A DNA stretch of 63,131 bases from Ruminococcus sp. (GCA_017523285.1 JAFWWU010000100.1:1-63131); one strand, 5' to 3'; positions 23,939-33,157 are shown, counted from the stretch's first letter. Notes: generated by a model from the sequence alone, not told the origin. Numbers and translations are program-made.

Positions 23939-25909
23939 TTACGTTCTTCTGAACTGTCTTTCTATATTTGACTTTGTAAGAGTAAACATTACAGGTCTGC
24001 CATGAGGACAATGACGTATATTTTCATTAAAATACACCTGTTCTGCAAGCGATTGAAGCTCTCTTATATCATTTTTATCATTCGCCTTGATTGCTGATTT
24101 ACAAGCTAATGTGTGCAGTATATCATCAAATGTATGCGTCTGCGGATTCTGCTTGCCCATAACAAGATTTTCAGCAATTTCAGGAATTACCTCGTCAAGA
24201 TCAAGCTCGCTGAAAAATACAGGTATCGCCGTTGTAACAACATACGGAGCCTGAGAAAAATCAAACGCAAAGCCCATTTCAGCAAGACGCTCGCTGTTAC
24301 TTTCAATTGCTTCAAATTCCGCCGCTGAAAGAAGCGTTTTACGCTTTGTCATAAGCATCTGGCAATATTGTCTGCAATTCTGAGTTTTAAGGCGTTCAAA
24401 AATTATTCTTTCATGAGCCGCATGCTTATCAATCATTATAACGCTGTCCTCGACCTCAGCCATAATGTAATTTTTAAACGCTTCACCTATCACCCTCAGC
24501 TTCGGACGTTCCTCCTGCTGTGGCTTTACAGGTTCGGGTGCAGGCTCGACAGCCTTTGTAAATGAAGCAGTATTTATATATCTGTATTCCGAAAGTTCAC
24601 TGCCTGTTGTTTTTACCTCAGTTTCAGCTTTCTCTGATACAGATTCGGATAGGTATGTATCGTTATCTGTTTGCTTAGCTTCGGGCATCTCACAACTTTC
24701 ATAATTATCCATTACAATTTTCTGTACCTCATGATAATTATTATACGCAGAAGTGATTTCTTCTGCTTTTCTGTCGCTGATTTCAACTCTTATTTCTTCT
24801 TCCTCGATTTTTTCTACGGGAGTGAAAATCATTTCCTGCTGGATGTATTCCTCCTGTGGCTCTTCAGCAGGCATAGCCGCCCAGTCAACAGGCTTTCTCA
24901 TCTGAAACTCATATATAAGCCCGTTATCCATAAACGCATTCTTTATTGCAAAGTAAACTGCGTCTGTTATCTTTTTTTCATTTGTAAATCTGATTTCTGC
25001 CTTTGCAGGATGTATATTTACATCTATTTCATTCGGTGATACCTCAATCATAAGAACGCATGCCGGAAATTTTCCTGTCATAATCAGATTTTCATACGCA
25101 TTTTCAAGTGCCGCTGAGCAAAGCTTCGACTTTACATATCGCCTGTTCACAAAAAAATTCTGAAATGTTCTGTTTGATTTTGCGTACAAAGGCTTTACTA
25201 CATATCCGCTTACTTTTACACCCTCATACTCATATTCCGTTCTGATAAGGTCACGGGCAAAATCACGTCCGAATATAGAATAAACAGCCGAATAAAGCTC
25301 TCCGTCACCGCCTGTATTGAATTCCATTCTGTTATCCCTGATAAGCTTGAACGAAATTTCAGGATGAGATAAAGCAATTTTCTGCATTATCTGACTTACC
25401 GCATTAGCCTCGGTTACATCCTTTTTCATAAACTTACGGCGAACAGGAACATTATAGAATAAATCTCTGATAATTATAGTCGTTCCGTCAGGACATCCGC
25501 TCGGCTCGCAGGATTTCTCAATACTGCCCTCAATGCAGTAGCATGTACCGTATTCATCGGATTTTCTCTTTGTCATAAGCTCTACCTTTGCTACTGCCGC
25601 AACAGAAGCAAGAGCCTCTCCTCTGAATCCTAATGTACAGATATTATCAAGGTCGTCCTTTTCATTGATTTTACTTGTAGCATGACGAAGAAAAGCAGTC
25701 GCAACATCTTCTGCGGCAATTCCGCATCCGTCGTCAGTAATACGCATAAATACAGTACCGCCGTTTTTAATCTCAACGGTAATATACTTTGCACCTGCGT
25801 CTATTGAGTTTTCAACAAGCTCCTTGATTACCGATGCAGGACGTTCTATTACTTCTCCTGCGGCAATAAGCTCGGATATTTCCTTGCTCAGTACGTTAAT
25901 TGACGGCAT
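23939..25909 (-). CDS. mutL: DNA mismatch repair protein MutL
   Basis: 656 residues from ATG 25909, with AGGAGAAG upstream. GHKL ATPase motifs: ELVENSIDAGA, DDGCGI, TLGFRGEAL. A variable acidic linker (about 340-470) joins the C-terminal endonuclease domain, which has DKHAAHER (variant of the DQHA motif), ACKSAIK and CPHGRP near the end. Acts with MutS at mismatches and nicks the strand. Confidence 0.94.
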   Translation of the reverse strand: MPSINVLSKEISELIAAGEVIERPASVIKELVENSIDAGAKYITVEIKNGGTVFMRITDDGCGIAAEDVATAFLRHATSKINEKDDLDNICTLGFRGEALASVAAVAKVELMTKRKSDEYGTCYCIEGSIEKSCEPSGCPDGTTIIIRDLFYNVPVRRKFMKKDVTEANAVSQIMQKIALSHPEISFKLIRDNRMEFNTGGDGELYSAVYSIFGRDFARDLIRTEYEYEGVKVSGYVVKPLYAKSNRTFQNFFVNRRYVKSKLCSAALENAYENLIMTGKFPACVLMIEVSPNEIDVNIHPAKAEIRFTNEKKITDAVYFAIKNAFMDNGLIYEFQMRKPVDWAAMPAEEPQEEYIQQEMIFTPVEKIEEEEIRVEISDRKAEEITSAYNNYHEVQKIVMDNYESCEMPEAKQTDNDTYLSESVSEKAETEVKTTGSELSEYRYINTASFTKAVEPAPEPVKPQQEERPKLRVIGEAFKNYIMAEVEDSVIMIDKHAAHERIIFERLKTQNCRQYCQMLMTKRKTLLSAAEFEAIESNSERLAEMGFAFDFSQAPYVVTTAIPVFFSELDLDEVIPEIAENLVMGKQNPQTHTFDDILHTLACKSAIKANDKNDIRELQSLAEQVYFNENIRHCPHGRPVMFTLTKSNIERQFRRT

Positions 25910-25979
25910 TAAGCTTCTCCTTTCTTTTTTGTGATGCATACAAGCAACTGTAAAGTTTATCTTTATGAATAATGTTTAA

Positions 25980-26396
25980 TTAAGCCCAATTTTTCAGTAT
26001 ATTTACAATATTAGTTGCATTCTCCTTTTGTTCGGGTAACCCCTTTACTGTCGTGTTGAGACTGAACTTGTAATTCTTCTTTTTTCCTTCGCTGTGATAT
26101 ACTATATCAATTGTATAATTAGGAAGGATAAATGACTTGTTAATTTTAATTTTATCAATAGACATACGGTAAATTGTGTTCATTGCCCCCTGTCTGTCAC
26201 TTAACGCACTCATAAGCGAATTCTCCGTAAAAATAATTGCTTCGCCACTTGTATCAATTGCCATAAAGCCATATTCAGTATATTTTCCGGATAATTTAAA
26301 GCCGCAGCGATTGCTTATCATTACATAGACGGGGAATTCATATCCCACCCCAAAATTCCCAAGCTCTGCATCCATTGTTTCTTTTGTAATTATCAT
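25980..26396 (-). CDS. Unknown 138-residue protein between mutS and mutL
   Basis: 138 residues, predicted to be soluble, with alternating beta-like segments (FPVYVMISNRCGFKLSGKY, GEAIIFTENSL, FILPNYTIDIVYH, KNYKFSLNT) and a C-terminal helix (TNIVNILKNWA). It faintly recalls PH-like or GRAM-type folds, but I cannot assign it. It is 15 bp downstream of mutS and 70 bp upstream of mutL, so it is cotranscribed with both. Ribosome binding site AAGGAG. Whether it has a repair role is unknown. Confidence 0.7.
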   Translation of the reverse strand: MIITKETMDAELGNFGVGYEFPVYVMISNRCGFKLSGKYTEYGFMAIDTSGEAIIFTENSLMSALSDRQGAMNTIYRMSIDKIKINKSFILPNYTIDIVYHSEGKKKNYKFSLNTTVKGLPEQKENATNIVNILKNWA

Positions 26397-26411
26397 AATA
26401 ATTTCTCCTTT

Positions 26412-29024
26412 TTATTTTATAACATCGAGCATATCCTTTAAAAGTTCACGGCATTCGCTGTCGGAAAGCTCGTCTATATTCGTTCTTTCAAGCATACTTA
26501 AAGCCGATTCCCTGTTTACAGAATCGAAGCTTATCTGCTCAAATCCGCCGTTATCACAGGCGGATTTTTCAGCCTTATGCTTTACCTCCATTTCAGCAAG
26601 AAGCTCTCTCGCACGATTTACCACCTTTGAAGGAAGTCCCGCAAGCTTTGCAACGTCAACGCCATAGCTCTCATCAACACCACCGCTTACAATTCTTCTC
26701 AGGAATCGGATTGAATCTCCATGCTTTTTAACTGCAATACTGTAATTCTTAACTCCTTCAAGAGTTTTTTCAAGCTCGATAAGCTCATGATAATGAGTTG
26801 CAAATAATGTTTTACAACCGAGCTTTTTCGAGGTGCATATATGCTCTGCAACAGCTCTTGCAATGCTTACACCGTCAAACGTTGAAGTACCTCTGCCGAC
26901 TTCATCAAGAATTACAAGACTTTCAGGAGTTGCGTTTTTAAGTATATCCGAAACCTCGCTCATTTCCACCATGAATGTACTCTGTCCTGCTGTGAGGTCA
27001 TCAGAAGCGCCTACTCTTGTGAAAATCTTATCCACAACCGATATTTTCGCCGAGCTTGCAGGTACGAATGAGCCTATCTGTGCCATTAAGGTTATTATTG
27101 CCACCTGACGCATATATGTCGATTTACCTGACATATTCGGGCCTGTTATGATTGACATTCTGTTTAATTTCTTATCTATGTATGTATCATTCGGAACGAA
27201 TATTTCATCACCGAGCATAAGCTCTACAACAGGATGTCTGCCTGCTCTTATGTCAATTACACCATCCATTGCAATATCAGGCTTTACATACTGATTCTTT
27301 ATTGCTGTTGAAGCAAATGAGCAAAGAACGTCTACCGCCGCAACTGCCGCCGCTGTTTTCTGTACGCTTTCAAGCTTTGTCGCAAGAAAATCTCTTACCT
27401 CGTTAAATATATCAGCTTCAAGCGATAATGCCTTATCCTTTGCACTTAAAATACTGTTTTCGGCATTTTTCAGCTCTTCGGTAATAAATCTCTCACAGTT
27501 TGCAAGAGTCTGCTTTCTGATATAATGGTCAGGGATAAGGTCGTAATATGAACGTGTTACCTCAATATAATAACCGAATACTCTGTTGAAGCCCACTTTA
27601 AGATTTTTAATTCCCGTAGCTTCACGCTCACGCTGTGCAATTTCTTCTATTATTTCCTTGCCGTGAGTCATTACATGACGAAGATTATCAAGATTTTCAT
27701 TGAATCCGTCTTTTATAACTCCGCCGTCCTTTACAGATACAGGCGGCTCATCAATAATTGCATTTTCTACAAGTCTTGCTATTTCATCAAGAGTTGAAAT
27801 TTCGCTGTTATACTTTGCAAGAAGCTTTGATTTTTCAAGCTGTGCGAGCTGCTGTTTCAACAACGGAAGCTGTATCGACGTTGCCGAAAGCGATTTTAAA
27901 TCTCTCGGAGTTGCGGTTTTATACATTACCCTCGTCATAAGACGTTCAAGGTCGTATACCCTGTCGAGAATTTCAGAAGTTTCCATAAGCACTACGCTGT
28001 AACGGCAAAGCACCTCAACAGCGTCAAGACGCTCAATAATTCTTGCAGGACTCAGAAGCGGCTGTTCTATATACGATTTGAGAAGTCGCTTGCCCATTGA
28101 AGTCCTTGTACTGTCAAGCACCCATAAAAGCGAGCCTTTTTTCTCTTTATTTCTGAGTGTTTCGGTAAGCTCAAGATTACGTCTTGCATTAAGGTCAAGC
28201 CCCATATATGCATTTCCGTTTCTTATTTCAATCTCTGTAAATCTTGATACCGAGCTTTTCTGTGTATCGTTTATATATCCGAAAAGTCCGCATGCAGCAG
28301 AGCAGTCTGCTCCGTCATAGCTTATTCCGAGTGCTTCAACATCAGAAGCATTGAATACTCCCGCAAGCATATCTCTATTCAGCTGAGGAGAGAATTTTTC
28401 ATCATCAAGAAGTGTAAGCGAACATTCAAGACGTGTCTTTATAAAATCAGCAACCGCCTTGCATGAAAGAAATCCGTCATTGAAGATTATTTCAGCAGGC
28501 TGATAGCGTGAAAGTTCATTTATTATTTCATCCTCAGGCTTTTTGCTTTCAATTCTTGAAAGATATGCTTCACCTGTTGAAAGGTCGGCAAAAGCAAGTC
28601 CGCAGTCATTTTCAACGCAGAAAACACAGGCAATAAAGTTATTCTTGCCCTCATCAAGCATATTACTGTCAATGAGAGTACCTGCTGTAACAACTCTAAT
28701 TACGTCACGGACAACTATCCCCTTTGTTTCCGAAGGGTCTGTAAGCTGTTCGCAGACCGCAACCTTATAGCCTGAATCTATAAGCTTTTTAATGTATAAA
28801 TCAGCACTGTGAAAAGGCACTCCGCACATAGGCGCACGTTCCTCAAGTCCGCAGTCCCTGCCCGTCAGGGTAAGCTCAAGTGCTTTTGATACAGTTATTG
28901 CATCATCAAAGAACATTTCATAAAAATCACCTAATCTGAAAAAAAGTATGCAGTCCTCATATTTATCCTTTACTTCAAAGTACTGCTTCATCATAGGGGA
29001 AATTTTACTTCTGTCTATTTCCAT
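26412..29024 (-). CDS. mutS: DNA mismatch repair protein MutS
   Basis: 870 residues. Mismatch-recognition domain with CILFFRLGDFYEMFFDDA (the Phe-x-Glu wedge sits in this region), connector and lever domains, and an ABC ATPase with Walker A TGPNMSGKSTYMRQ, signature DDLTAGQSTFMVEMSE, Walker B LVILDEVGRGTSTFDG and FATHYHEL. AAAGGAG before the ATG. The 155 bp upstream contain a terminator hairpin and a 13-bp inverted repeat. Confidence 0.96.
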   Translation of the reverse strand: MEIDRSKISPMMKQYFEVKDKYEDCILFFRLGDFYEMFFDDAITVSKALELTLTGRDCGLEERAPMCGVPFHSADLYIKKLIDSGYKVAVCEQLTDPSETKGIVVRDVIRVVTAGTLIDSNMLDEGKNNFIACVFCVENDCGLAFADLSTGEAYLSRIESKKPEDEIINELSRYQPAEIIFNDGFLSCKAVADFIKTRLECSLTLLDDEKFSPQLNRDMLAGVFNASDVEALGISYDGADCSAACGLFGYINDTQKSSVSRFTEIEIRNGNAYMGLDLNARRNLELTETLRNKEKKGSLLWVLDSTRTSMGKRLLKSYIEQPLLSPARIIERLDAVEVLCRYSVVLMETSEILDRVYDLERLMTRVMYKTATPRDLKSLSATSIQLPLLKQQLAQLEKSKLLAKYNSEISTLDEIARLVENAIIDEPPVSVKDGGVIKDGFNENLDNLRHVMTHGKEIIEEIAQREREATGIKNLKVGFNRVFGYYIEVTRSYYDLIPDHYIRKQTLANCERFITEELKNAENSILSAKDKALSLEADIFNEVRDFLATKLESVQKTAAAVAAVDVLCSFASTAIKNQYVKPDIAMDGVIDIRAGRHPVVELMLGDEIFVPNDTYIDKKLNRMSIITGPNMSGKSTYMRQVAIITLMAQIGSFVPASSAKISVVDKIFTRVGASDDLTAGQSTFMVEMSEVSDILKNATPESLVILDEVGRGTSTFDGVSIARAVAEHICTSKKLGCKTLFATHYHELIELEKTLEGVKNYSIAVKKHGDSIRFLRRIVSGGVDESYGVDVAKLAGLPSKVVNRARELLAEMEVKHKAEKSACDNGGFEQISFDSVNRESALSMLERTNIDELSDSECRELLKDMLDVIK

Positions 29025-29049
29025 ATGGATATGCTCCTTTCACATTTTC

Positions 29050-29099
29050 ATTGCTTTAACAAGCAAGCAATCAGGCAACTGCTCATTTGTTAAAGCAAT
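29050..29099 (-). repeat. 13-bp inverted repeat in the mutS leader
   Basis: ATTGCTTTAACAA (29050-29062) and TTGTTAAAGCAAT (29087-29099) with a 24-nt loop, ending about 16 bp before the mutS ribosome binding site. Either an RNA hairpin in the leader or a protein-binding site. Confidence 0.6.
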
Positions 29100-29111
29100 A
29101 AGACAAACAAC

Positions 29112-29132
29112 ACCGCACAAATAATGTGCGGT
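29112..29132 (-). terminator. Hairpin after the ylbF-like gene
   Basis: 8-bp stem ACCGCACA/TGTGCGGT with 5-nt loop, followed on the minus strand by GTTGTTTGTCTT. It lies between the ylbF-like gene and mutS and may partly uncouple them. Confidence 0.6.
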
Positions 29133-29178
29133 ATTGCTTGAAATTTGTTGACATTTATGCCGAATAAACTTAGGATTA

Positions 29179-29589
29179 TCAGTGACAGCCTCCGCATGTC
29201 GAACAGCTTCCGCTGCATCCGTGGCTTACCTGACATGTATCAGGGTCTTCGCCGTTTGCACACATTGTGATTATCTGATTAACTTCGGAAATAAGCTGTT
29301 CAAGAGAATTTTTCGCACCGTTGAATATAACCATATTCGGATTTGACATAATTCTGCCATAAAGGTCCTTGATATCCTCGTCAAGAGCCTTAATCATATC
29401 TGTGTTCTTATCTTCCTTGCAGACTTCTTCATTAAGTGAAGTTCTCTTCTTGTCAAAATCGCTGATAAGAGTCTGAAGCTCTGTATCGTTATCGTTTGCT
29501 GTCTTTGCAAGATTATATGCAACATATCTTTCGTCCTGCTGAATAGCCTTTCCAAGCTCTCTTGTCATTTTAATGATATCCATTTTCAT
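29179..29589 (-). CDS. YlbF/RicF-family protein with Cys-rich tail
   Basis: 136 residues. Helical YlbF domain (about 1-110) followed by a tail with seven cysteines in about 30 residues: MCANGEDPDTCQ, then HGCSGSCSTCGGCH. In B. subtilis YlbF, YmcA and YaaT form the Ric complex that carries iron-sulfur clusters and affects mRNA processing and sporulation. The tail here could ligate a metal or cluster by itself. The gene is 10 bp after miaB, an iron-sulfur enzyme, and before mutS; ymcA lies beside miaB (ymcB) in B. subtilis. Confidence 0.8.
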   Translation of the reverse strand: MKMDIIKMTRELGKAIQQDERYVAYNLAKTANDNDTELQTLISDFDKKRTSLNEEVCKEDKNTDMIKALDEDIKDLYGRIMSNPNMVIFNGAKNSLEQLISEVNQIITMCANGEDPDTCQVSHGCSGSCSTCGGCH

Positions 29590-29598
29590 TTCTCCTTT

Positions 29599-30972
29599 TC
29601 ATTTCAGAAGTTTTCCTGTTACAGCCCAGTTCATAGCGTCTGTGATTTCAACATCAACAAAACTGCCTATAAGCGAGCTTTCACCCTCAAACTCAACTAT
29701 TATAAACTCATTGCTCTTGCCTGTAAGATAGCCTTGCTTTTTACGACTTTCTCCGTCAACAAGAACTCTGAGAGTTTTTCCGATAAATCTTTTATAGCTT
29801 TCGGTTGTGATTTCTCTCTGTATTTCAAGAAGCTTTCTCATTCTTGCACTTTTTTCATCATCAGAAATCCTGTCGTCAATCTCAGCTGCCTTTGTTCCTG
29901 TTCTCTTTGAATAAATAAATGAGTAGATATTATCATACTTCACTTTTTTTATAAGTTCAAGAGTTTTTTCGAAATCCTCTGCTGATTCATTCGGAAATCC
30001 GACAATAATATCAGTTGTAAATGAAAAATCCTTATCGTAAGCTCTAAGATATTCCACCGTTTCAAGATATTTTTCGGCAGTATATCTTCTGTTCATAGCC
30101 GAAAGAATTTCATCGCTTCCGCTTTGTACAGGCAGATGAAGATGCTTTGCAACCTTTTCGCATTCAATTATTGCATCAAGAAGCTCTTTTGTAGCGTCTT
30201 TAGGATGAGATGACATAAATCTGATTATGAAATCTCCGTCAATTTCATTCAGCCTTCTGAGAAGCTGTGGGAAAGAAATACCGCATTCAAGGTCGTTTCC
30301 GTATGAGTTCACGTTCTGTCCGAGAAGCATTATTTCCTTATATCCGTCAGAAACAAGCTGTTTTACCTCGCTGATTATATCATCAGCCTTTCTGCTTCTC
30401 TCTCTTCCACGCACATAAGGTACAATACAGTATGTGCAGAAATTATTGCATCCGAACATTATAGGAACAGAAGCCTTGTATGTGCTTTCTCTTACCTGTT
30501 CCTGTCCCTCCGAAAAATCAGCATATTCAGCTATATCAGCCGCAAAGCTTCTTCCGTTCAGACAGTCAAGCAAAAGCTTCGGCAGAGAATTTATCGCAGA
30601 AGTTCCGAGAACTATATCAACCTGCGGATAAGATTTCTTTATGCGTTCTACGATATGCTCCTGCGCTGTCATACAGCCGCTTATACCAATGATGAGGTCG
30701 GGCTTTTCATCTTTCAGATGCTTCATACTTCCGACTATTCCAAAAACTCTGTCCTCTGCATTTTCACGCACAGCACAGGTATTCAGAATTATCAGGTCGG
30801 CATCTTCCGCAGCATCAGTAAACGAATAACCGATTTTTTTCAATACGCCTTTAATCTTTTCTCCGTCAGAAACATTAAGCTGACATCCGAAGCTGTGAAC
30901 GTATGCTTTAAGCTCACCCTTTGCGGAAATAATTTCAATCAATTCGTTTATAATGCTTTCATTCTTACCCAT
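29599..30972 (-). CDS. miaB: tRNA-2-methylthio-N6-dimethylallyladenosine synthase
   Basis: 457 residues from ATG 30972, preceded by GAGGTGAGG; a GTG 9 bp earlier is too close to that site. Domains in order: methylthiotransferase N-terminal domain with three cluster cysteines (FGCQLNVSD, NTCAVRENAEDRV, GISGCMTAQ), radical SAM domain with CNNFCTYC, and a C-terminal TRAM domain. It adds the 2-methylthio group to i6A37 made by MiaA. First gene of the long minus-strand block, with its own promoter at 31013-31041. Confidence 0.95.
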   Translation of the reverse strand: MGKNESIINELIEIISAKGELKAYVHSFGCQLNVSDGEKIKGVLKKIGYSFTDAAEDADLIILNTCAVRENAEDRVFGIVGSMKHLKDEKPDLIIGISGCMTAQEHIVERIKKSYPQVDIVLGTSAINSLPKLLLDCLNGRSFAADIAEYADFSEGQEQVRESTYKASVPIMFGCNNFCTYCIVPYVRGRERSRKADDIISEVKQLVSDGYKEIMLLGQNVNSYGNDLECGISFPQLLRRLNEIDGDFIIRFMSSHPKDATKELLDAIIECEKVAKHLHLPVQSGSDEILSAMNRRYTAEKYLETVEYLRAYDKDFSFTTDIIVGFPNESAEDFEKTLELIKKVKYDNIYSFIYSKRTGTKAAEIDDRISDDEKSARMRKLLEIQREITTESYKRFIGKTLRVLVDGESRKKQGYLTGKSNEFIIVEFEGESSLIGSFVDVEITDAMNWAVTGKLLK

Positions 30973-31012
30973 AATCCTCACCTCTTTTTACAAAACGGCA
31001 TATTACCTTAAA

Positions 31013-31041
31013 ATTATACCACATTTTCAATTCATATTCAA
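31013..31041 (-). promoter_or_regulatory. Promoter of the miaB-mutS-mutL block
   Basis: On the minus strand TTGAAT (31041-31036), 17 bp, TATAAT (31018-31013), about 40 bp before the miaB start. Confidence 0.7.
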
Positions 31042-31089
31042 TAGTTTTTTCTTATTTCAAAAGAAAATATAAAAAACAAGATTTTCCTC

Positions 31090-31118
31090 TTGTCAAAATC
31101 GAACAGATGTGCTATAAT
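31090..31118 (+). promoter_or_regulatory. Promoter with LexA-like box for the Y-family polymerase
   Basis: TTGTCA (31090-31095), 17 bp, TATAAT (31113-31118). The spacer contains CGAACAGATGTGCT (31100-31113), matching 8 of 10 fixed positions of the Gram-positive SOS box CGAAC-N4-GTTCG. The position between the core elements is where LexA would block RNA polymerase. Confidence 0.6.
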
Positions 31119-31172
31119 GAATTCAGATGCAGAAACAAATGTTTCTTTTTTCGTTTTAAAGGAGGAATCGCA

Positions 31173-32663
31173 TTGACTGATAATAACCGTTTCTATATCG
31201 CTATTGACCTTAAATCGTTCTATGCTTCTGTCGAATGTGTAAAACGAGGACTTGACCCGCTTAACACCAATCTCGTTGTTGCAGATATAACAAGAACAGA
31301 AAAAACTATATGTCTTGCGGTTACTCCGTCACTCAAATCATACGGCATAGGCGGCAGAGCAAGGCTCTATGAAGTAATACAGAAAGTAAAGGAAATAAAC
31401 AATATGCGTCGCTTCAAAATACCTTACCGATGTTTTACAGGTAAATCTGTTTTCGGAAGCGAGCTTGACAAAAATTCCTCGCTTGAGCTTGATTTCATAA
31501 TCGCACGTCCACAAATGGCGGAATATATGCGTGTAAGCACAGAAATTTTCAACATATATCAGAAATATATCGCCCCCGAAGATATCCACGTTTATTCTAT
31601 CGACGAGGTTTTTATTGACGTTACCGCATATCTTCGTGCGTACAAGACAACGCCCCGTCAGCTTGCAGTAAAAATTATAAAGGACATTTTTGAAACAACA
31701 GGAATTACTGCTACCGCAGGAATAGGCACGAATTTATATCTCTGTAAAGTTGCAATGGATATTGTCGCTAAGAAAATGCCACCCGATGAAAATGGTGTAC
31801 GCATTGCCGAGCTTGATGAAATGTCCTATCGTAAGCTTTTATGGTCACATACTCCGATTACTGATTTCTGGCGTGTAGGCAAGGGCTACGCAAAACGTCT
31901 TGAATCAAAAGGAATGTTTACTATGGGCGACATCGCACGCTGTTCAGTCTATAACGAAGATGTCCTCTATAAGCTTTTCGGTATCAATGCACGTTTTCTC
32001 ATTGATCATGCATGGGGATATGAACCATGCACAATAGCCGATATAAAAGCCTATAAGCCTGTAAACAACAGCATAAGTCAGGGGCAGGTGCTTTCTGTTC
32101 CGTACAATTACGAAAAAGCACATCTTATTATCCGAGAAATGACAGAATTACTCGTTCTTGACCTTATCGCAAAGGAAGTTGTCACAAATCAGATGGTGCT
32201 GACCGTAGGCTATGACATTGAAAGTGCAAAAAATTACAGCGGAGAGCTTGTAACCGACCATTACGGAAGAAAAATCCCGAAATCCGCACACAGCTCCATT
32301 AACCTGAAAAATTACACTTCATCGGGAAAAATAATCTCGGAAGCTGTTTCAGAACTTTATCATAGAATCGTTGACGAAAACCTGCTTGTAAGACGTATGA
32401 GCATAGCGGCAAATCACATTATCCCCGAAAATCAGGTACAGACCGAAGCATTTTATCAGCTTGATTTCTTCACCGATTATAATACTCAGCAAAAACAACG
32501 TGAAGCTGAAAACCGACAGCTTATCCGTGAAAGAAATATACAGAATGCCGTACTCGGAATAAAATCAAGATACGGAAAAAACGCAATTCTGAAAGGTTTT
32601 AATCTTCAGGAGGGCGCAACATCAATAGAACGAAACAGTCAGATAGGAGGTCACTGGGCTTGA
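31173..32663 (+). CDS. Y-family DNA polymerase (UmuC/UvrX-like)
   Basis: 496 residues from the TTG at 31173, chosen because AAAGGAGG ends 10 bp upstream and the conserved protein begins at NRFYIAIDLKSFYASVEC. Motifs: IDLKSFYASVE (metal-binding Asp), the active-site YSIDEVFIDVT, helix-hairpin-helix region (FWRVGKGYAKRLESKGMFTMGDIARC) and little-finger domain. It copies damaged DNA. The Gly-rich family of UvrX/UmuC-type polymerases in Firmicutes is often paired with a YolD-like gene, as here, with a 4-bp TTGA overlap. SOS control is likely from the LexA-like box at its promoter. Confidence 0.92.
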   Translation: MTDNNRFYIAIDLKSFYASVECVKRGLDPLNTNLVVADITRTEKTICLAVTPSLKSYGIGGRARLYEVIQKVKEINNMRRFKIPYRCFTGKSVFGSELDKNSSLELDFIIARPQMAEYMRVSTEIFNIYQKYIAPEDIHVYSIDEVFIDVTAYLRAYKTTPRQLAVKIIKDIFETTGITATAGIGTNLYLCKVAMDIVAKKMPPDENGVRIAELDEMSYRKLLWSHTPITDFWRVGKGYAKRLESKGMFTMGDIARCSVYNEDVLYKLFGINARFLIDHAWGYEPCTIADIKAYKPVNNSISQGQVLSVPYNYEKAHLIIREMTELLVLDLIAKEVVTNQMVLTVGYDIESAKNYSGELVTDHYGRKIPKSAHSSINLKNYTSSGKIISEAVSELYHRIVDENLLVRRMSIAANHIIPENQVQTEAFYQLDFFTDYNTQQKQREAENRQLIRERNIQNAVLGIKSRYGKNAILKGFNLQEGATSIERNSQIGGHWA

Positions 32664-33121
32664 CTATAAATAATAATTATGACGATATTATAAATCTTCC
32701 TCATTACACTTCATCAAGGCGCAACTGCATTTCTGCGTCTGACAGGGCGGCTCAGTTTTCATCATTTGCCGCACTCACAGGCTTTGAAGCTGAAATAGAC
32801 GAAGCAGCTCGTTTTACCGATTCACGTCTTGAAGCCGATGATGACAGAAAATCAAAAATTGATGCTTATTTGCAGCTTCTTATTGATACTCAGCTACAGC
32901 AGCCTGAAATCTCGGTTACATATTTTATTCCCGATATAAAAAAAGAAGGCGGATTTTACATCACGCAGACATCATGCTTCAAAAGAATTGACGAATACGA
33001 ATATACCCTAATTCTCACAAACGGAACAAAAATTCCGATTCATGATATATACGATATAGAAAATCCTGCATTTGCAAAGGAAAACGCTATGGCGGATAAT
33101 ATCCGCCCCTACACATACTAA
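32660..33121 (+). CDS. YolD-like protein paired with the polymerase
   Basis: 153 residues from TTG 32660 with AGGAGG 9 bp upstream. The N-terminal region YDDIINLPHYTSSRR...SDRAAQFSSFAALTGFEAEIDEAARFT matches YolD-like proteins, which accompany Y-family polymerases in Firmicutes; the exact role is unclear. The last residues (ADNIRPYTY) are encoded by a copy of the dispersed palindromic repeat (33091-33112), so the C-terminus was probably created or extended by that repeat. Confidence 0.85.
   Translation: MTINNNYDDIINLPHYTSSRRNCISASDRAAQFSSFAALTGFEAEIDEAARFTDSRLEADDDRKSKIDAYLQLLIDTQLQQPEISVTYFIPDIKKEGGFYITQTSCFKRIDEYEYTLILTNGTKIPIHDIYDIENPAFAKENAMADNIRPYTY
33091..33112 (+). repeat. Dispersed palindromic repeat, copy 5 (inside a coding region)
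   Basis: Arms GGCGGAT and ATCCGCC(C) with centre AAT and trailing CTAC. It lies in frame at the 3' end of the YolD-like gene and encodes ADNIRPY before the stop. Confidence 0.85.
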
Positions 33122-33129
33122 TCAACAAA

Positions 33130-33157
33130 AAATGCTGCCGAAAAATCAGCAGCATTT
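33130..33157. terminator. Bidirectional terminator between convergent genes
   Basis: 9-bp stem AAATGCTGC/GCAGCATTT with a 10-nt loop, A-rich before and T-rich after, between the YolD-like gene (+) and the uridylyltransferase gene (-). Confidence 0.8.

Noticed and set aside
24671-25039. 122-codon + strand frame inside mutL
   Set aside because: It falls over the low-complexity linker of mutL; its Phe/Tyr-rich content is a by-product of reading the A+T-rich linker in antisense.
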